A DNA stretch of 64,000 nucleotides, from NCBI GenBank assembly GCA_963716095.1, contig CAVQSV010000017.1:1-64000 (forward strand), written 5' to 3'. The position numbers were made by a program, and so were the translations under genes. This stretch comes from Sva-07 sp963716095. Its GTDB lineage: Bacteria; Actinomycetota; Acidimicrobiia; Acidimicrobiales; Ilumatobacteraceae. Below the pieces are notes generated by a model. That model was not told the DNA's origin. It ran no database searches and worked only from the letters and a program-made list of their open reading frames with translations. Every line of letters starts with the position of its first letter. Position 1 is the stretch's first letter. This document shows positions 17,309-26,185 of the stretch, one piece after another.

Positions 17309-18187
17309 ATGACCGTTGCCGAGACCGAACATCGTGCGGGAACCTCCAGCTACGACAGCTTCGAGGTGACGACGTTGACGCCTCACCTGGGGGCGGAGGT
17401 CGACCGACTCGATCTCTCGCAGCCGCTCGACGAACAACAGCTGCACGATCTCCATCAGGCGTTCGCCGATTGGGGTGTGCTCGTGTTCCGAGACCAACAC
17501 CTCGACCGAGAGGCGCACAAGGCGTTCGGCCGGTACTTCGGCGACCTGCACGTCCACCCGATGAACCACGCGCGTGAGACCGACCCGGAGTTGCTGATCG
17601 TCAAGACCACCAAGGACTCGCCCTACACGGCGGGCGACGCGTGGCACACCGATGTCACCTGTGATGCCATCCCACCGCTCGCGTCGGCGCTCTACATCAC
17701 CGAGACCCCCGAAGTCGGCGGCGGCGACACGCTCTACGCGGACATGTACCTCGCCTACGAACTGCTGTCACCGGCGATGCAGTCGTTCCTCGAAGGGCTC
17801 ACGGCCGTTCACGACGGCGGCATGCCGTACGTCGGCAGCTACGGATCGACCCCGCCCGAGGGCGGCTATCCGCGTAGTGAACACCCGGTCGTGGCCGTCC
17901 ACCCGGTCACCGGCCGCAAGGTGCTGTACGTGAACAGCGGTTTCACGTCGCACATCACCGGTCTGCGGCGATGGGAGAGCCGGGCGCTGCTCGACATGCT
18001 GTTCGAACACATCGCCACGACACCGCGTCTGCACTGCCGGGTGAGGTGGGAACCGAACACGCTGACACTGTGGGACAACCGGTGCACGCAACATCACGCT
18101 GTGTGGGACTACCACCCCCACAGCCGCTATGGCGAGCGTGTCTCGGTCATCGGCCCGGACCGGCCGACGGGTGTGCAGCGCGGTTGA
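17309..18187 (+). CDS. TauD/TfdA-type 2-oxoglutarate dioxygenase
   Basis: 292-aa Fe(II)/2-oxoglutarate oxygenase. Ligands: His and Asp in WHTDVTCDAIP, distal His in QHHAVWDY and the co-substrate Arg in YGERVSVIG. The N-terminus reads FEVTTLTPHLGAEV, typical of TauD. Substrates in the family include taurine, 2,4-D, alkyl sulfates and others. Start ATG 17309 has GAGGAG 5-10 bp upstream; longer in-frame starts lack one. Converges on the SDR operon across a hairpin. Confidence 0.87.
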   Translation: MTVAETEHRAGTSSYDSFEVTTLTPHLGAEVDRLDLSQPLDEQQLHDLHQAFADWGVLVFRDQHLDREAHKAFGRYFGDLHVHPMNHARETDPELLIVKTTKDSPYTAGDAWHTDVTCDAIPPLASALYITETPEVGGGDTLYADMYLAYELLSPAMQSFLEGLTAVHDGGMPYVGSYGSTPPEGGYPRSEHPVVAVHPVTGRKVLYVNSGFTSHITGLRRWESRALLDMLFEHIATTPRLHCRVRWEPNTLTLWDNRCTQHHAVWDYHPHSRYGERVSVIGPDRPTGVQRG

Positions 18188-18210
18188 ACCAGCTCGTGGT
18201 TCAGAACCGC
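18180..18210. terminator. Hairpin between convergent TauD and SDR genes
   Basis: GCGGTTGAACCA pairs with TGGTTCAGAACCGC around GCTCG, with a two-base bulge. It overlaps both stop regions, so it could end transcripts from both sides. Confidence 0.5.
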
Positions 18211-18995
18211 CCGCCGTCCACCAGGAAGCTCTGGGCCGTGCAGGCGGCGCCGTCGTCGGCGGCGAGGAAGAGCACCATCTGGACGAACTCGGTCGGTGAG
18301 ATGCGGTGCTTGAGCGCCTGGTCGCGCAGCGTCCCTTCCTCGCCCTCGGGTGTCCACCACTTGGTGAGCTGCCGCTCGGTGGCGACCCAGCCCGGCAGCA
18401 CCGTGTTCACACGGACGTTGTCGGGTCCGAACGTTCGGGCCATCGTGCGGGTGATGCCCTCGACACCCGACTTGGCGATCGCGTAGCCCGGGAAGAAGTC
18501 CTCCTGCATCATGTAGCTGCTCGATCCGATGTTGATGATCGAGCCGTGCTGCGCAGCGATCATGCCCGGGGCGACAGCTTGGATGGCGAAGAAGTAGTGC
18601 CGAAGATTCGTGTCGAGACGATCGTTCCAGTAGTCGACGGTCATGTCGTCCCACGAATGGCGGTCGTCGCTCGCGGCGTTGTTGACCAGCACGGTGATGC
18701 CGCCGAGGTCGGTCGCGATCTGAGCGATCGCGGCGCGCAGTGCATCGATGTCGACCAGATCGACCTCGTAGAAGCGTGGGGCATGGCGCGGCTCATCTCG
18801 CTCGCAGCGTTCGATCGTCTCGGCCGCCTTGATCGTGTTGACGTCGATGAAGGCGACCTGGGATCCCTGCGCGGTGAACTGTTCGACGAGCGCTGCGCCG
18901 ATGCCGTCGGCGCCTCCGGTGATCAGCACGGTTCGGTCGACCAGCGACGGGTACGACGCGTAGGTGGGGGGCGGTGTTGGGGCTTGTTCGATCAT
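18201..18995 (-). CDS. Short-chain dehydrogenase/reductase
   Basis: 264-aa classical SDR: cofactor motif TGGADGIG, NNAAS, catalytic Ser in INIGSSSYM, and YAIAK (YxxxK), then VNTVLPGWVAT. The acidic residue after beta-2 (FIDVN) suggests NAD(H). Preceded by AGAGAAGAGA. Third gene of a minus-strand set with the amidohydrolase and hydroxyacid dehydrogenase, suggesting a small catabolic pathway for a cyclic or carboxylic compound; substrate unknown. Confidence 0.85.
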   Translation of the reverse strand: MIEQAPTPPPTYASYPSLVDRTVLITGGADGIGAALVEQFTAQGSQVAFIDVNTIKAAETIERCERDEPRHAPRFYEVDLVDIDALRAAIAQIATDLGGITVLVNNAASDDRHSWDDMTVDYWNDRLDTNLRHYFFAIQAVAPGMIAAQHGSIINIGSSSYMMQEDFFPGYAIAKSGVEGITRTMARTFGPDNVRVNTVLPGWVATERQLTKWWTPEGEEGTLRDQALKHRISPTEFVQMVLFLAADDGAACTAQSFLVDGGRF

Positions 18996-19012
18996 TCTCT
19001 TCTCTTTCGTGG

Positions 19013-19807
19013 TCAGAAGTCGTAGAGCGCGGCAGGGTTGTCGACCAGTACCCGCCGACGGAGCTCGTCGGTCGGCAACCAACGATCGCGCAGCGCGACC
19101 AGTTCGGCCGCAGTCGGTGGGGTCGCCTGCCCGGGATGTGGCCAGTTGCTTGCCCACACCAGGCGGTCCGGAGCCCGGGCGACGAGCGCGTCGACGAGTC
19201 GGGTGACGTCGTCGAAGCCTGGGGGACCGGTGTCGGATGATTCGTAGGGTGCCGACAGCTTCACGGTCGCCCCATGGTCGATCATGGTCAGGAGCGCAGC
19301 AAATGCGGGTGCGTCCGGCCTGACCGTCGGCATGAATCGGCCGACATGGTCGACCACGAGGCCGACGGGAAGACGGAGCAGGCGATCGAGTCGGCCGGGG
19401 AGCTCGCGACCGTCCAGCTGGAGTTGGATGTGCCATCCGAACGGCGCGATGTTGGCGGCCACCGCCTCGAGCATCTCCCACGGGACTGCGCCGCCGGGGA
19501 GCATGTGAAATCGCGCTCCGCGCACGCCCAGGTCCGTGAGTCGCGCAAGATCCTCGTGCTGTGCGTTCGGGTCGATCACCATCACACCGCGCGCCGAGTC
19601 GCCGAACGTCGCCATGGCGTCGAGTTGGCAGCTGTTGTCGAGGCCGTACGTGGTGGGCTGGACGACGACGATGCGCTCGGTGCCCAGCGCGACCTGCGCG
19701 GTGCGGTAGTCGTGGGCTGTCGCATCCGACGGACGCAGCACCGACGTTGGTGCCACGGGGTATCGGTGATCGTAGAAGTGGATGTGGGTGTCGCACGCGG
19801 ACTGCAT
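19013..19807 (-). CDS. Amidohydrolase, 2-pyrone-4,6-dicarboxylate lactonase-like
   Basis: 264-aa TIM-barrel hydrolase of the PF04909 family. N-terminal HxH in CDTHIHFYD, VVQPTTYGLDNSC, GVRGARFHM, LVVDHVGRF and C-terminal LVWASNWPHPG with the conserved Asp region replaced by ASN-WP typical of LigI-like proteins. LigI hydrolyses 2-pyrone-4,6-dicarboxylate; here lactone or amide hydrolysis is all that can be said. Its ATG overlaps the upstream stop (TGATG), showing translational coupling to the dehydrogenase. Confidence 0.8.
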   Translation of the reverse strand: MQSACDTHIHFYDHRYPVAPTSVLRPSDATAHDYRTAQVALGTERIVVVQPTTYGLDNSCQLDAMATFGDSARGVMVIDPNAQHEDLARLTDLGVRGARFHMLPGGAVPWEMLEAVAANIAPFGWHIQLQLDGRELPGRLDRLLRLPVGLVVDHVGRFMPTVRPDAPAFAALLTMIDHGATVKLSAPYESSDTGPPGFDDVTRLVDALVARAPDRLVWASNWPHPGQATPPTAAELVALRDRWLPTDELRRRVLVDNPAALYDF

Positions 19808-20807
19808 CACCGGTGGGTTCGGTCCCACAGGGCGTGCAGCCGTGTGGCGTGCTCGGCGTTCAGCGATCTCGGTGGGATGTTGCCGGCGACGATCGCGTCG
19901 ACCTGCTCGACGCTGCTGGCCGCCTGGGCGTCGGCGTTCTCCGGGGTGAGGCCACCGAGGTGTGGGGTGGCGACGACACCGGGAAGTGCAGCCAACTCGG
20001 GGGAGGGCCGTTGATCAGCGGCGCGACCCACGTCGAGCCCGAGCCCGCCCAGGTGGCCGGAGCGGACCGCGTCGGCGACGGCGGTTTCGTCGAGCAGCTC
20101 ACCCCGACTCACGTTGATCAGCAAGGCCCCGCGTCGCATCGCCGCGAGCTCCGGCGCCCCGATGAGGTTCTCCGTCTCCGCTGATCCGGGCGCGAGAGGA
20201 ACACGGTGTCGGCGGTGCGCAGCAACTCGTCGAATCCGACGAAGCTCACACCTTCGATCCGAGGGTCGGCCACGAACGGGTCGTGCACGAGCACCTTCAT
20301 GCCGACGGCGACGAGCAGTGCGGCCAGGTGGGAACCGATCGACCCGAAGCCGATGATGCCCGCCGTCCGGCCCTGCAGCTGTCGCCCGGGACGCTGTGCC
20401 GGTGTTCGCCCGGCGGCGTATTCCGTCGACGAGACGGTGATGTTGCGTGCCACGTCGAGCAGCAGGCCCAGCGCCAACTCCGCCGTCGAGGCGACGAACG
20501 TCTTGTCGGCCCGGGCGACCAGGACACCGTTCGCTGAAGCCGCGTCGACGTCGATCGTGGATGTGTCGACGGCACATCGCAGGAATGCGACCAGGCTCGG
20601 CAGACTCTCGAAGACGGCAGCTTCGCCCGGTGTCGATCGGTGGGCCACGATGATGTCGCAACCCTGTGCCGCTTCGATCAGTTCCGCCGTCGACAGGTCG
20701 TGATCGAACGGATTCTGCACGACGTCAGCGATCCGGGTGAGCAGCGGGAGCGCACGTCCGTAGTACGCGTCGCGGTCCTCCGGATTGTGGGTGAGGAACA
20801 CTCGCAC
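19807..20807 (-). CDS. D-2-hydroxyacid dehydrogenase, one frame break
   Basis: D-isomer-specific 2-hydroxyacid dehydrogenase. First frame from MRVFLTHNPEDRDAYYG through the NAD motif GFGSIGSHLAALL to TADTVFL; second frame from APGSAETENLIG through GALLINVSRGELLDETA to TPHLGGLTPENADAQ (catalytic His in PHLGG). A single-base shift near 20190-20195 separates them. No other damage is visible, so a sequencing error is as likely as a pseudogene. Heads the operon with amidohydrolase and SDR. Confidence 0.78.
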
Positions 20808-20858
20808 GTCATCGACGCTACTGCGCGGCCAGCGAGACGTTCGTCGATCCGACGCCGA

Positions 20859-20990
20859 TCAGGCCTGGTCGGGGGGCACTTGGCCGGTCCGATCGATCCG
20901 TTGTGGCAACGGATGATGCGACGCCGTGCACACGCGGGTCACGGTCAGTGCGGCACCGGCGGCCACCAGGAGCCCGCCGACGATCAGCAT
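20859..20990 (-). CDS. Possible 43-aa membrane peptide
   Basis: Short minus-strand frame beginning MLIVGGLLVAAGAALTVTRVC, one hydrophobic helix and a polar tail. It lies divergently, 10 bp from the start of the ClC remnant. No homologue recognised and it may be chance. Confidence 0.25.
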   Translation of the reverse strand: MLIVGGLLVAAGAALTVTRVCTASHHPLPQRIDRTGQVPPDQA

Positions 20991-21000
20991 CCGTCCATCG

Positions 21001-22234
21001 ATGCGGAGTCTGCGCCCCTTCACCAGTTGATCGGCATCGCCGTCGTGCTCGGTGCGGCCGGTGCGGTCGCGGCGTTGGCGTTCGTCACGGTCGTCTCGAT
21101 CGGTCGGCGGGCTGGAGGCCGGATTCGATCGATCCGAGCGTCTTCTCCGGATCGATCCGTATTCCGTCACCATGACGATCGGCGGCCTGTTCGTCGGCGT
21201 CATCCACGCCACGGTGTCGAGTGCTGCCGGGAGAACGTGTTCGTCGCCTTGGCAACGGGAGAGATCAACGCGAAGGCGATCGCGGGCGGCGTACTGATCC
21301 GTTGGTCACGTTGGTTGCCGGGTTCAGTCTCGGTCCTGAGGTGCCGACCGGGATGGCCGCTGCCGGTCTCGCCGCGTTGGCGAGTTCACGGTGGCTGTTC
21401 CTTCGCCGCAACGCACAGTTCGCGATGAGCGTCGCGATCTCCGGTGCGTGGGGTGGGTTGTTCACGTCACCATTCACCGCGGTACTGCTCAACGTCGAGC
21501 TGACCACCGAACGGCGAGTCATCCGGTGGATTACCCTCGCCGCCCCCGCGACCGCAGCGATCGTCGGCTTCGCCGTCTTCTTCGCTGTCAAGGCCGGCTG
21601 GTCCGATCTGTTGCGGCTCCTCGAGCTGCCGGCCTACTCCCTCGGCCTGCCCGAGTTGGCGATCGCGGTCGGGCTCGGCGTGTTCGGCGCTGTCCTCGGC
21701 ACCCTGTTCAAGCTCTCGATGGTCGCGACGCGCAAGCTGGCGGCGCCGTGGCCGACCGCCCCATCGTGCGGTGCACGCTGGCCGGTCTCGTGCTCGGGCT
21801 GATCGCGATGGCACTGCCACTCACACTGTCCTCGGCACCGAGGGGCTCGTCGACTCGCCACCGAACCGGCCACGCTCGGGGCCGGGCTGATCGTGGCGAC
21901 GTGATCGCGAAGATCGTCGCCACCACTGGCGCCTTGTCGTTCGGGTTCGTGGGTGGACCGATCTGCCCGCTGCTGTTCGTCGGCGGCGGCATGGGTGCGG
22001 TGGCCCATCTGGCGATCGGCGAATCCCCCTGGCGCTCGCGGTCACGGCGATGATGGCCGCGGTCCCCTCGGCGGTGATCCCGGTCCCGCTCAGCATCGCC
22101 ACCTGGACCGTGTTGATCGCCGGGGTTGCCCCAAGCGAGGCGACCGCCGTCTTCACCGCCGCCTTCGTCGGCCTGATCGCCGGCCGCCTCATCGAGGCCG
22201 CCCTCCCGCGCCCAAGACGCCCGCCGCGTCGTGA
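21001..22234 (+). pseudogene. ClC-type chloride channel/antiporter, multiply frameshifted
   Basis: Pieces of one ClC protein follow one another in changing frames: LIGIAVVLGAAGAVAALAF, TMTIGGLFVGVIHATVS, ATGEINAKAIAGG, then GFSLGPEVPTGMAAAGLAAL (selectivity-filter GxxGPE-like region), GAWGGLFTSPFTAVLLNVEL, TLAGLVLGLIAMALPL, ATTGALSFGFVGGPICPLLFVGGGMGAV and VPSAVIPVPLSIATW to the end. At least five frame changes are needed. MRSLRPFTS at 21001 is the likely original start. The number of breaks argues for real decay or a locally very poor assembly. Confidence 0.75.
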
Positions 22235-22584
22235 CGAGGCGAACTCACCGTCGTCAGAGCCGAGGTCGGGTGGACGGACGGGTCATCTTCGTACCGCTCG
22301 GCGGACTCGGTCGCGCTGAGCAGCCACGCTGGAGTGCGAAGAGTGCGGTGCGACCCGCACCGGGCACTGTGCGATCGGCGACCAGGGAGATCGAACCAGC
22401 CGCTGCGACGAGCACCGCGATCGGAGCGAGCCGAACCACCACCATGGGTTCGAGCCGTCGCCGGCCGGTGGCGTCATCGCCGCAGTGGTGGTTGCACCCG
22501 TGATGAATCCCCCGGTGAGGAGTTCAGGGCCCACCGTGCAGCCAACCCGGCCTGGAGGCCCACCACCTGGCCGACGTACCGACG
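22235..22584. other. Gap with no confident gene
   Basis: About 350 bp. A minus-strand frame starting at 22445 has a signal-peptide-like beginning (MVVVRLAPIAVLVAAAGSIS) but no recognisable continuation. The frame of the downstream repeat protein is open back to about 22516 without an ATG, so that gene's 5' end may be lost here. Confidence 0.4.
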
Positions 22585-24231
22585 TTGACGTGGAAGTACG
22601 GTCGCGTTCTCGACCGTGTCGAGTTCCTCGATGTCGTCGACCTCGCAGCACAGAGCGTTCCTGGCACGGTGGACAACGTTGCCGGGTTCACCCAGATGGC
22701 CGACGACGTCCGCTCGGTGATCAACTATCTCCACGAGAACGAAGTCGTGGTCAACCCCGACACCGGATTCGGGTTCTACATCGATCCGGTGTTCCAGGAC
22801 ACGTGCACCGACCCGAACCCAGATCTCGCTCCCGAGGGAGAACCTCTCTCGCAGGCCGAGATGGTCGCCTATCTCAACGATCTGGTGATCGAGGCCGAAC
22901 CGCCGACGGTGACGATCACCGACGCTCCGGCGGCCACGACCACGGCGACCGATGCCACGTTCATCTTCGACGCGGGCGCTGATGCGACAAGGGTGCTGTG
23001 CGCGCTCGACAGTGGAGCGATCGAGGATTGCCTCAGCCCGAAGACCTACACCGGGCTGGCACCGGGAGAGCACACGTTCACGGTCATCGCGATGGGAGCT
23101 GGAGGCGTCTTCGCCTCCGACACCTACACGTGGACGATCGTGCTGCCGGGCGAGGAGACGATGATCACTCCGCTCGCTCCGGTCCGCTTTGCCGACACCC
23201 GGCCCGGTTGGGTCGCAGCCGACCAGCTGTTCTACGGCAACGGTCCGGTGCCCGCGGGCGGTGTCGTCCAGGTGCAGATCGCCGGTCGCGGCGAGGTGCC
23301 GGTGGGAGCGAAGGCGGTGGTTGCCAATGTGACGTTGGTGGGTGCTGCTGCTCCTGGGTTTGCCACGGTGTTCCCGTGTGGGACGGTGCCGAATGCGTCG
23401 ACTGCGAACTATCTGGCGGTGGCGAACGAGGCGGTTGCCAATGAGGTGATTGCCAAGTTGTCGCCGACGGGTTCGATCTGCGTGTTCACGTCGGCAGCGA
23501 CGAACGTCCTCGTCGACGTTGGCGGGTATGTCCCCGCGACGTCGGAGTTCGTGTCGTTGACGCCGGTGCGGTTGGCCGACACCCGGCCGACTCCGGTGGC
23601 TGCCGGCGCAACCCTGGAGGTTCCGATTGCGGGCCGTGGTGGTGTGCCTGGAGATGCGAAGGCGGTGGTTGCCAATGTGACGTTGGTGGGTGCTGCTGCT
23701 CCTGGGTTTGCCACGGTGTTCCCGTGTGGGACGGTGCCGAATGCGTCGACTGCGAACTATCTGGCGGTGGCGAACGAGGCGGTTGCCAATGAGGTGATTG
23801 CCAAGTTGTCGCCGACGGGTTCGATCTGCGTGTTCACGTCGGCAGCGACGAACGTCCTCGTCGACGTTGGCGGGTATGTCCCCGCGACGTCGGAGTTCGT
23901 GTCGTTGACGCCGGTGCGGTTGGCTGACACCCGGCCGACTCCGGTGGCTGCCGGCGCAACCCTGGAGGTTCCGATTGCGGGCCGTGGTGGTGTGCCTGGA
24001 GATGCGAAGGCGGTGGTTGCCAATGTGACGTTGGTGGGTGCTGCTGCTCCTGGGTTTGCCACGGTGTTCCCGTGTGGGACGGTGCCGAATGCGTCGACTG
24101 CGAACTATCTGGCGGTGGCGAACGAGGCGGTTGCCAATGAGGTGATTGCCAAGTTGTCGCCGACGGGTTCGATCTGCGTGTTCACGTCGGCAGCGACGAA
24201 CGTCATCGTCGACGTGGTCGGGCACCTCTGA
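22585..24231 (+). CDS. Surface protein with three DTR/AGRGGVP repeats, 5' end probably missing
   Basis: At least 548 aa. The first 85 residues (TWKYGRVLDRVEFLDVVDLA) look like the end of a larger domain. An Ig/Fn-like module (about 108-190, TVTITDAPAATTT...YTWTIVLPG) follows, then three repeats of about 116 residues with VRLADTRP, AGRGGVP, AVVANVTLVG, FPCGTVPNASTANYL and ICVFTSAATNVLVDVGGY. These repeats are common C-terminal modules of extracellular proteins in Ilumatobacter-like actinobacteria. Only a TTG start is available and no signal peptide is seen, so the gene is probably truncated or broken upstream. Confidence 0.65.
   Translation: MTWKYGRVLDRVEFLDVVDLAAQSVPGTVDNVAGFTQMADDVRSVINYLHENEVVVNPDTGFGFYIDPVFQDTCTDPNPDLAPEGEPLSQAEMVAYLNDLVIEAEPPTVTITDAPAATTTATDATFIFDAGADATRVLCALDSGAIEDCLSPKTYTGLAPGEHTFTVIAMGAGGVFASDTYTWTIVLPGEETMITPLAPVRFADTRPGWVAADQLFYGNGPVPAGGVVQVQIAGRGEVPVGAKAVVANVTLVGAAAPGFATVFPCGTVPNASTANYLAVANEAVANEVIAKLSPTGSICVFTSAATNVLVDVGGYVPATSEFVSLTPVRLADTRPTPVAAGATLEVPIAGRGGVPGDAKAVVANVTLVGAAAPGFATVFPCGTVPNASTANYLAVANEAVANEVIAKLSPTGSICVFTSAATNVLVDVGGYVPATSEFVSLTPVRLADTRPTPVAAGATLEVPIAGRGGVPGDAKAVVANVTLVGAAAPGFATVFPCGTVPNASTANYLAVANEAVANEVIAKLSPTGSICVFTSAATNVIVDVVGHL
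23176..24231 (+). repeat. Three tandem repeats, 348-bp period
   Basis: Units 23176-23559 (with a 36-bp insertion), 23560-23907 and 23908-24231. From about 23311 onward they are almost identical at DNA level, including silent positions, indicating recent duplication or gene conversion. Such repeats also tend to collapse or expand in assembly. Confidence 0.92.
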
Positions 24232-24280
24232 CGCCAGCGACGTAGCGTCGGTTCGATCCGGCCTGCGTCATGGAGTCACC

Positions 24281-24314
24281 GAGGAGAGCGACACTTTCGG
24301 GTGTCGCTCTCCTC
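24281..24314. terminator. Terminator with perfect 14-bp stem
   Basis: GAGGAGAGCGACAC and its exact complement around the loop TTTCGG, 50 bp after the repeat-protein stop. The rest of the 300-bp gap up to 24532 shows nothing I can name. Confidence 0.8.
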
Positions 24315-24531
24315 GCGTACGTGGTTCGATCGGTCCTTGCCGGGTTCGTCCGTGAACCGCAGGTGCCGGCTTCCGGCGCACGTCGGCGTCGCCCTCGTGC
24401 TCGATGCGGCGAGCCGCAAGACCGCCACGGTCAGCCCAGCTCCGGTGCGAAACAGGTCACGCATGCGCGGTGATGATCTCGCCACATCGACCGCATCAGA
24501 GATCTGTTGCCCACCGCCGTGGCAGACTCTG

Positions 24532-24975
24532 ATGATGGCGCCGAACGGGCCCCAGCGGTCGGACCAGCCGACAAGTGCGCAGCGGTGGGCTGATGCTGCC
24601 CACAGCGCGATCGAGGCTGCGGGACCGGCGGGGCTGAGCGACATCCTCGCCGACGACTTCGTGCAGGAGTCGTACCGGAGTGGGTCACTCACCGTCCGAC
24701 GCGAGGGGATGCTCGGCACGGTGCGGATGATGAAGGAGATGGGTCTGCACGTTGCCGGCGAACCGGTGGCCATCGCAGGTGACCTGCACCTGCTGACCCG
24801 CCGGCGATACATCCACGAACGCGACACGGTCGAGTTGCTCGCGATCAGCGAGTGGAACGCCGATGGTCGCCTCGTCCGATTGATCGAGTACGACGTCGGA
24901 GCGCTCGACGAGGCGCTCGCGGCCCTCGCCGAACTCTCTGGAGAGCCCGTGATCCAGCTGGACGCACCCGGCTGA
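24532..24975 (+). CDS. NTF2-like hypothetical protein
   Basis: 147 aa. After a polar N-terminus, it has a helix (QRWADAAHSAIEAAGPAGLSDILADDFVQES), a middle helix (REGMLGTVRMMKEMG) and four strands including LHLLTRRRYIHERDTVELLAISEWNADGRLVRLIEYD, the SnoaL/NTF2-like pattern. Similar modules occur at the C-terminus of actinobacterial cyclase/LuxR proteins, but here it is free-standing. The start (24532 or 24535) lacks a clear ribosome-binding site. Confidence 0.5.
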   Translation: MMAPNGPQRSDQPTSAQRWADAAHSAIEAAGPAGLSDILADDFVQESYRSGSLTVRREGMLGTVRMMKEMGLHVAGEPVAIAGDLHLLTRRRYIHERDTVELLAISEWNADGRLVRLIEYDVGALDEALAALAELSGEPVIQLDAPG

Positions 24976-25050
24976 CGGGAGCCAAGACTCGGCCCCCTCG
25001 TCGCATCGGTCACGGTCCGCCATCGCGACATTGCACCAGATTGGTACTTG

Positions 25051-25077
25051 GGGGCCGGGGAGGGAGTCGAACCCTCC
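25051..25077 (-). repeat. Isolated tRNA T-arm and acceptor-like fragment
   Basis: Minus strand reads a T-arm with stem GAGGG/CCCTC and loop TTCGACT followed by CCCGGCCCC and CA. I find no matching 5' acceptor, D-arm or anticodon arm upstream, so it looks like the 3' remnant of a tRNA gene rather than a tRNA. Confidence 0.45.
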
Positions 25078-25233
25078 GTCGTCGACCAACCCGGTCGGCC
25101 CGCAAGCATCAACCTGGTGCACTGCTTCACCATCATCATGCCCTCGTGATGCCATCTGTGACCATGGACGTAGGTCACCGATTCGACTGCCAGGTTTCCG
25201 GGACCGAGGGTTCCCAGAGGCAGTAGCGTCGCG

Positions 25234-26091
25234 GTGGTGTCGCCGTCACCAGCCTCCGAGCCGGCCGGGCCGTCCGCCAGCGAGCCCACCATCACCGAAG
25301 CGGCCGCCCGATGGGCTGACCGGCTCCAGCGGTGGGCGATCCCCGACGAGATCCTCGCTCAGGCGCCCATCTCGCCGTGGCAGCACGACACGGCCATGTT
25401 CGCCGTGGATGACACGCTCGACCGAAACACCCCGGCCGCAGAGATCGCTCGCACCGTGCTCCCCGTCCAGGACGGTTCGGTGCTCGACGTGGGCTGCGGC
25501 GGCGGACGCGCGGCGATCTCGCTGGTGCCGCCGGCCGAGTGGTTGATCGGCGTCGACCAGAGCCAGGCAATGCTCGAAGCGTTCAGCAGTGCTGCCGCAG
25601 AGGCCGGAGTGCCCGCGACGACCGTCGAGGGTTCATGGCCCGACGTCGCAAGCGAGACCCCCGTCGCCGACGTCGTCGTGTGTCACCACGTTGCGTACAA
25701 CGTCGCTGAGATCGAGCCGTTCCTGCTCGCGCTGACCGAGCATGCACGTCTTGCTGTCGTGCTGGTCCTGCCACCTCGTCATCCGCTGTCGGCATGGAAC
25801 GACGCGTGGCGCCACTTCTGGGCGCTCGAACGGCCGACCGAACCGACCGCCGACGACCTTGGCGAGGTACTCGCCGGCCTCGGCCTCGATGCCGAACGGT
25901 GGGACGTACCGCGCCCGCCGCTCGCACGAGCGACCGCCGACGTTGCCACGCTCGTCCTGTCGGCACGCCGCCGGCTGTGCCTGACCGACGACCGCGACGA
26001 CGAACTCGCCGCCTACCTCGATGCCCACGAGCCGCAATGGTCGGACACCAACGTGGTGTTCCGTTGGCCTGGCGCAGCGGGCGACGACTGA
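25234..26091 (+). CDS. Class I SAM-dependent methyltransferase
   Basis: 285 aa. Motif I is SVLDVGCGGGRAAISL, motif II LIGVDQSQAMLEAF, and the post-motif acidic strand ADVVVCHHVAYN. The C-terminal part (WRHFWALERPTEPT...WSDTNVVFRW) is not a substrate domain I know. GTG start at 25234 or 25237. Stands alone, 95 bp ahead of the acyl-CoA synthetase. Confidence 0.8.
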   Translation: MVSPSPASEPAGPSASEPTITEAAARWADRLQRWAIPDEILAQAPISPWQHDTAMFAVDDTLDRNTPAAEIARTVLPVQDGSVLDVGCGGGRAAISLVPPAEWLIGVDQSQAMLEAFSSAAAEAGVPATTVEGSWPDVASETPVADVVVCHHVAYNVAEIEPFLLALTEHARLAVVLVLPPRHPLSAWNDAWRHFWALERPTEPTADDLGEVLAGLGLDAERWDVPRPPLARATADVATLVLSARRRLCLTDDRDDELAAYLDAHEPQWSDTNVVFRWPGAAGDD

Positions 26092-26185
26092 CTGACGCGT
26101 TCGGCGCTCGACGTGTGGCGTCGATCGGGACAACGTGGCAACGGGTGTGTCACAGTGGGTGGCCTTTCCACGATTGGAGCCATCG

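Noticed and set aside
23409..24062. Two identical 101-codon minus-strand frames
   Set aside because: They are antisense copies produced by the 348-bp coding repeats.
25047..25145. A tRNA-Sec (selC) gene
   Set aside because: The T-loop TTCGACT and GC-rich acceptor end were suggestive next to a probable selenoprotein genome, but no matching 5' acceptor strand or UCA anticodon arm is found.
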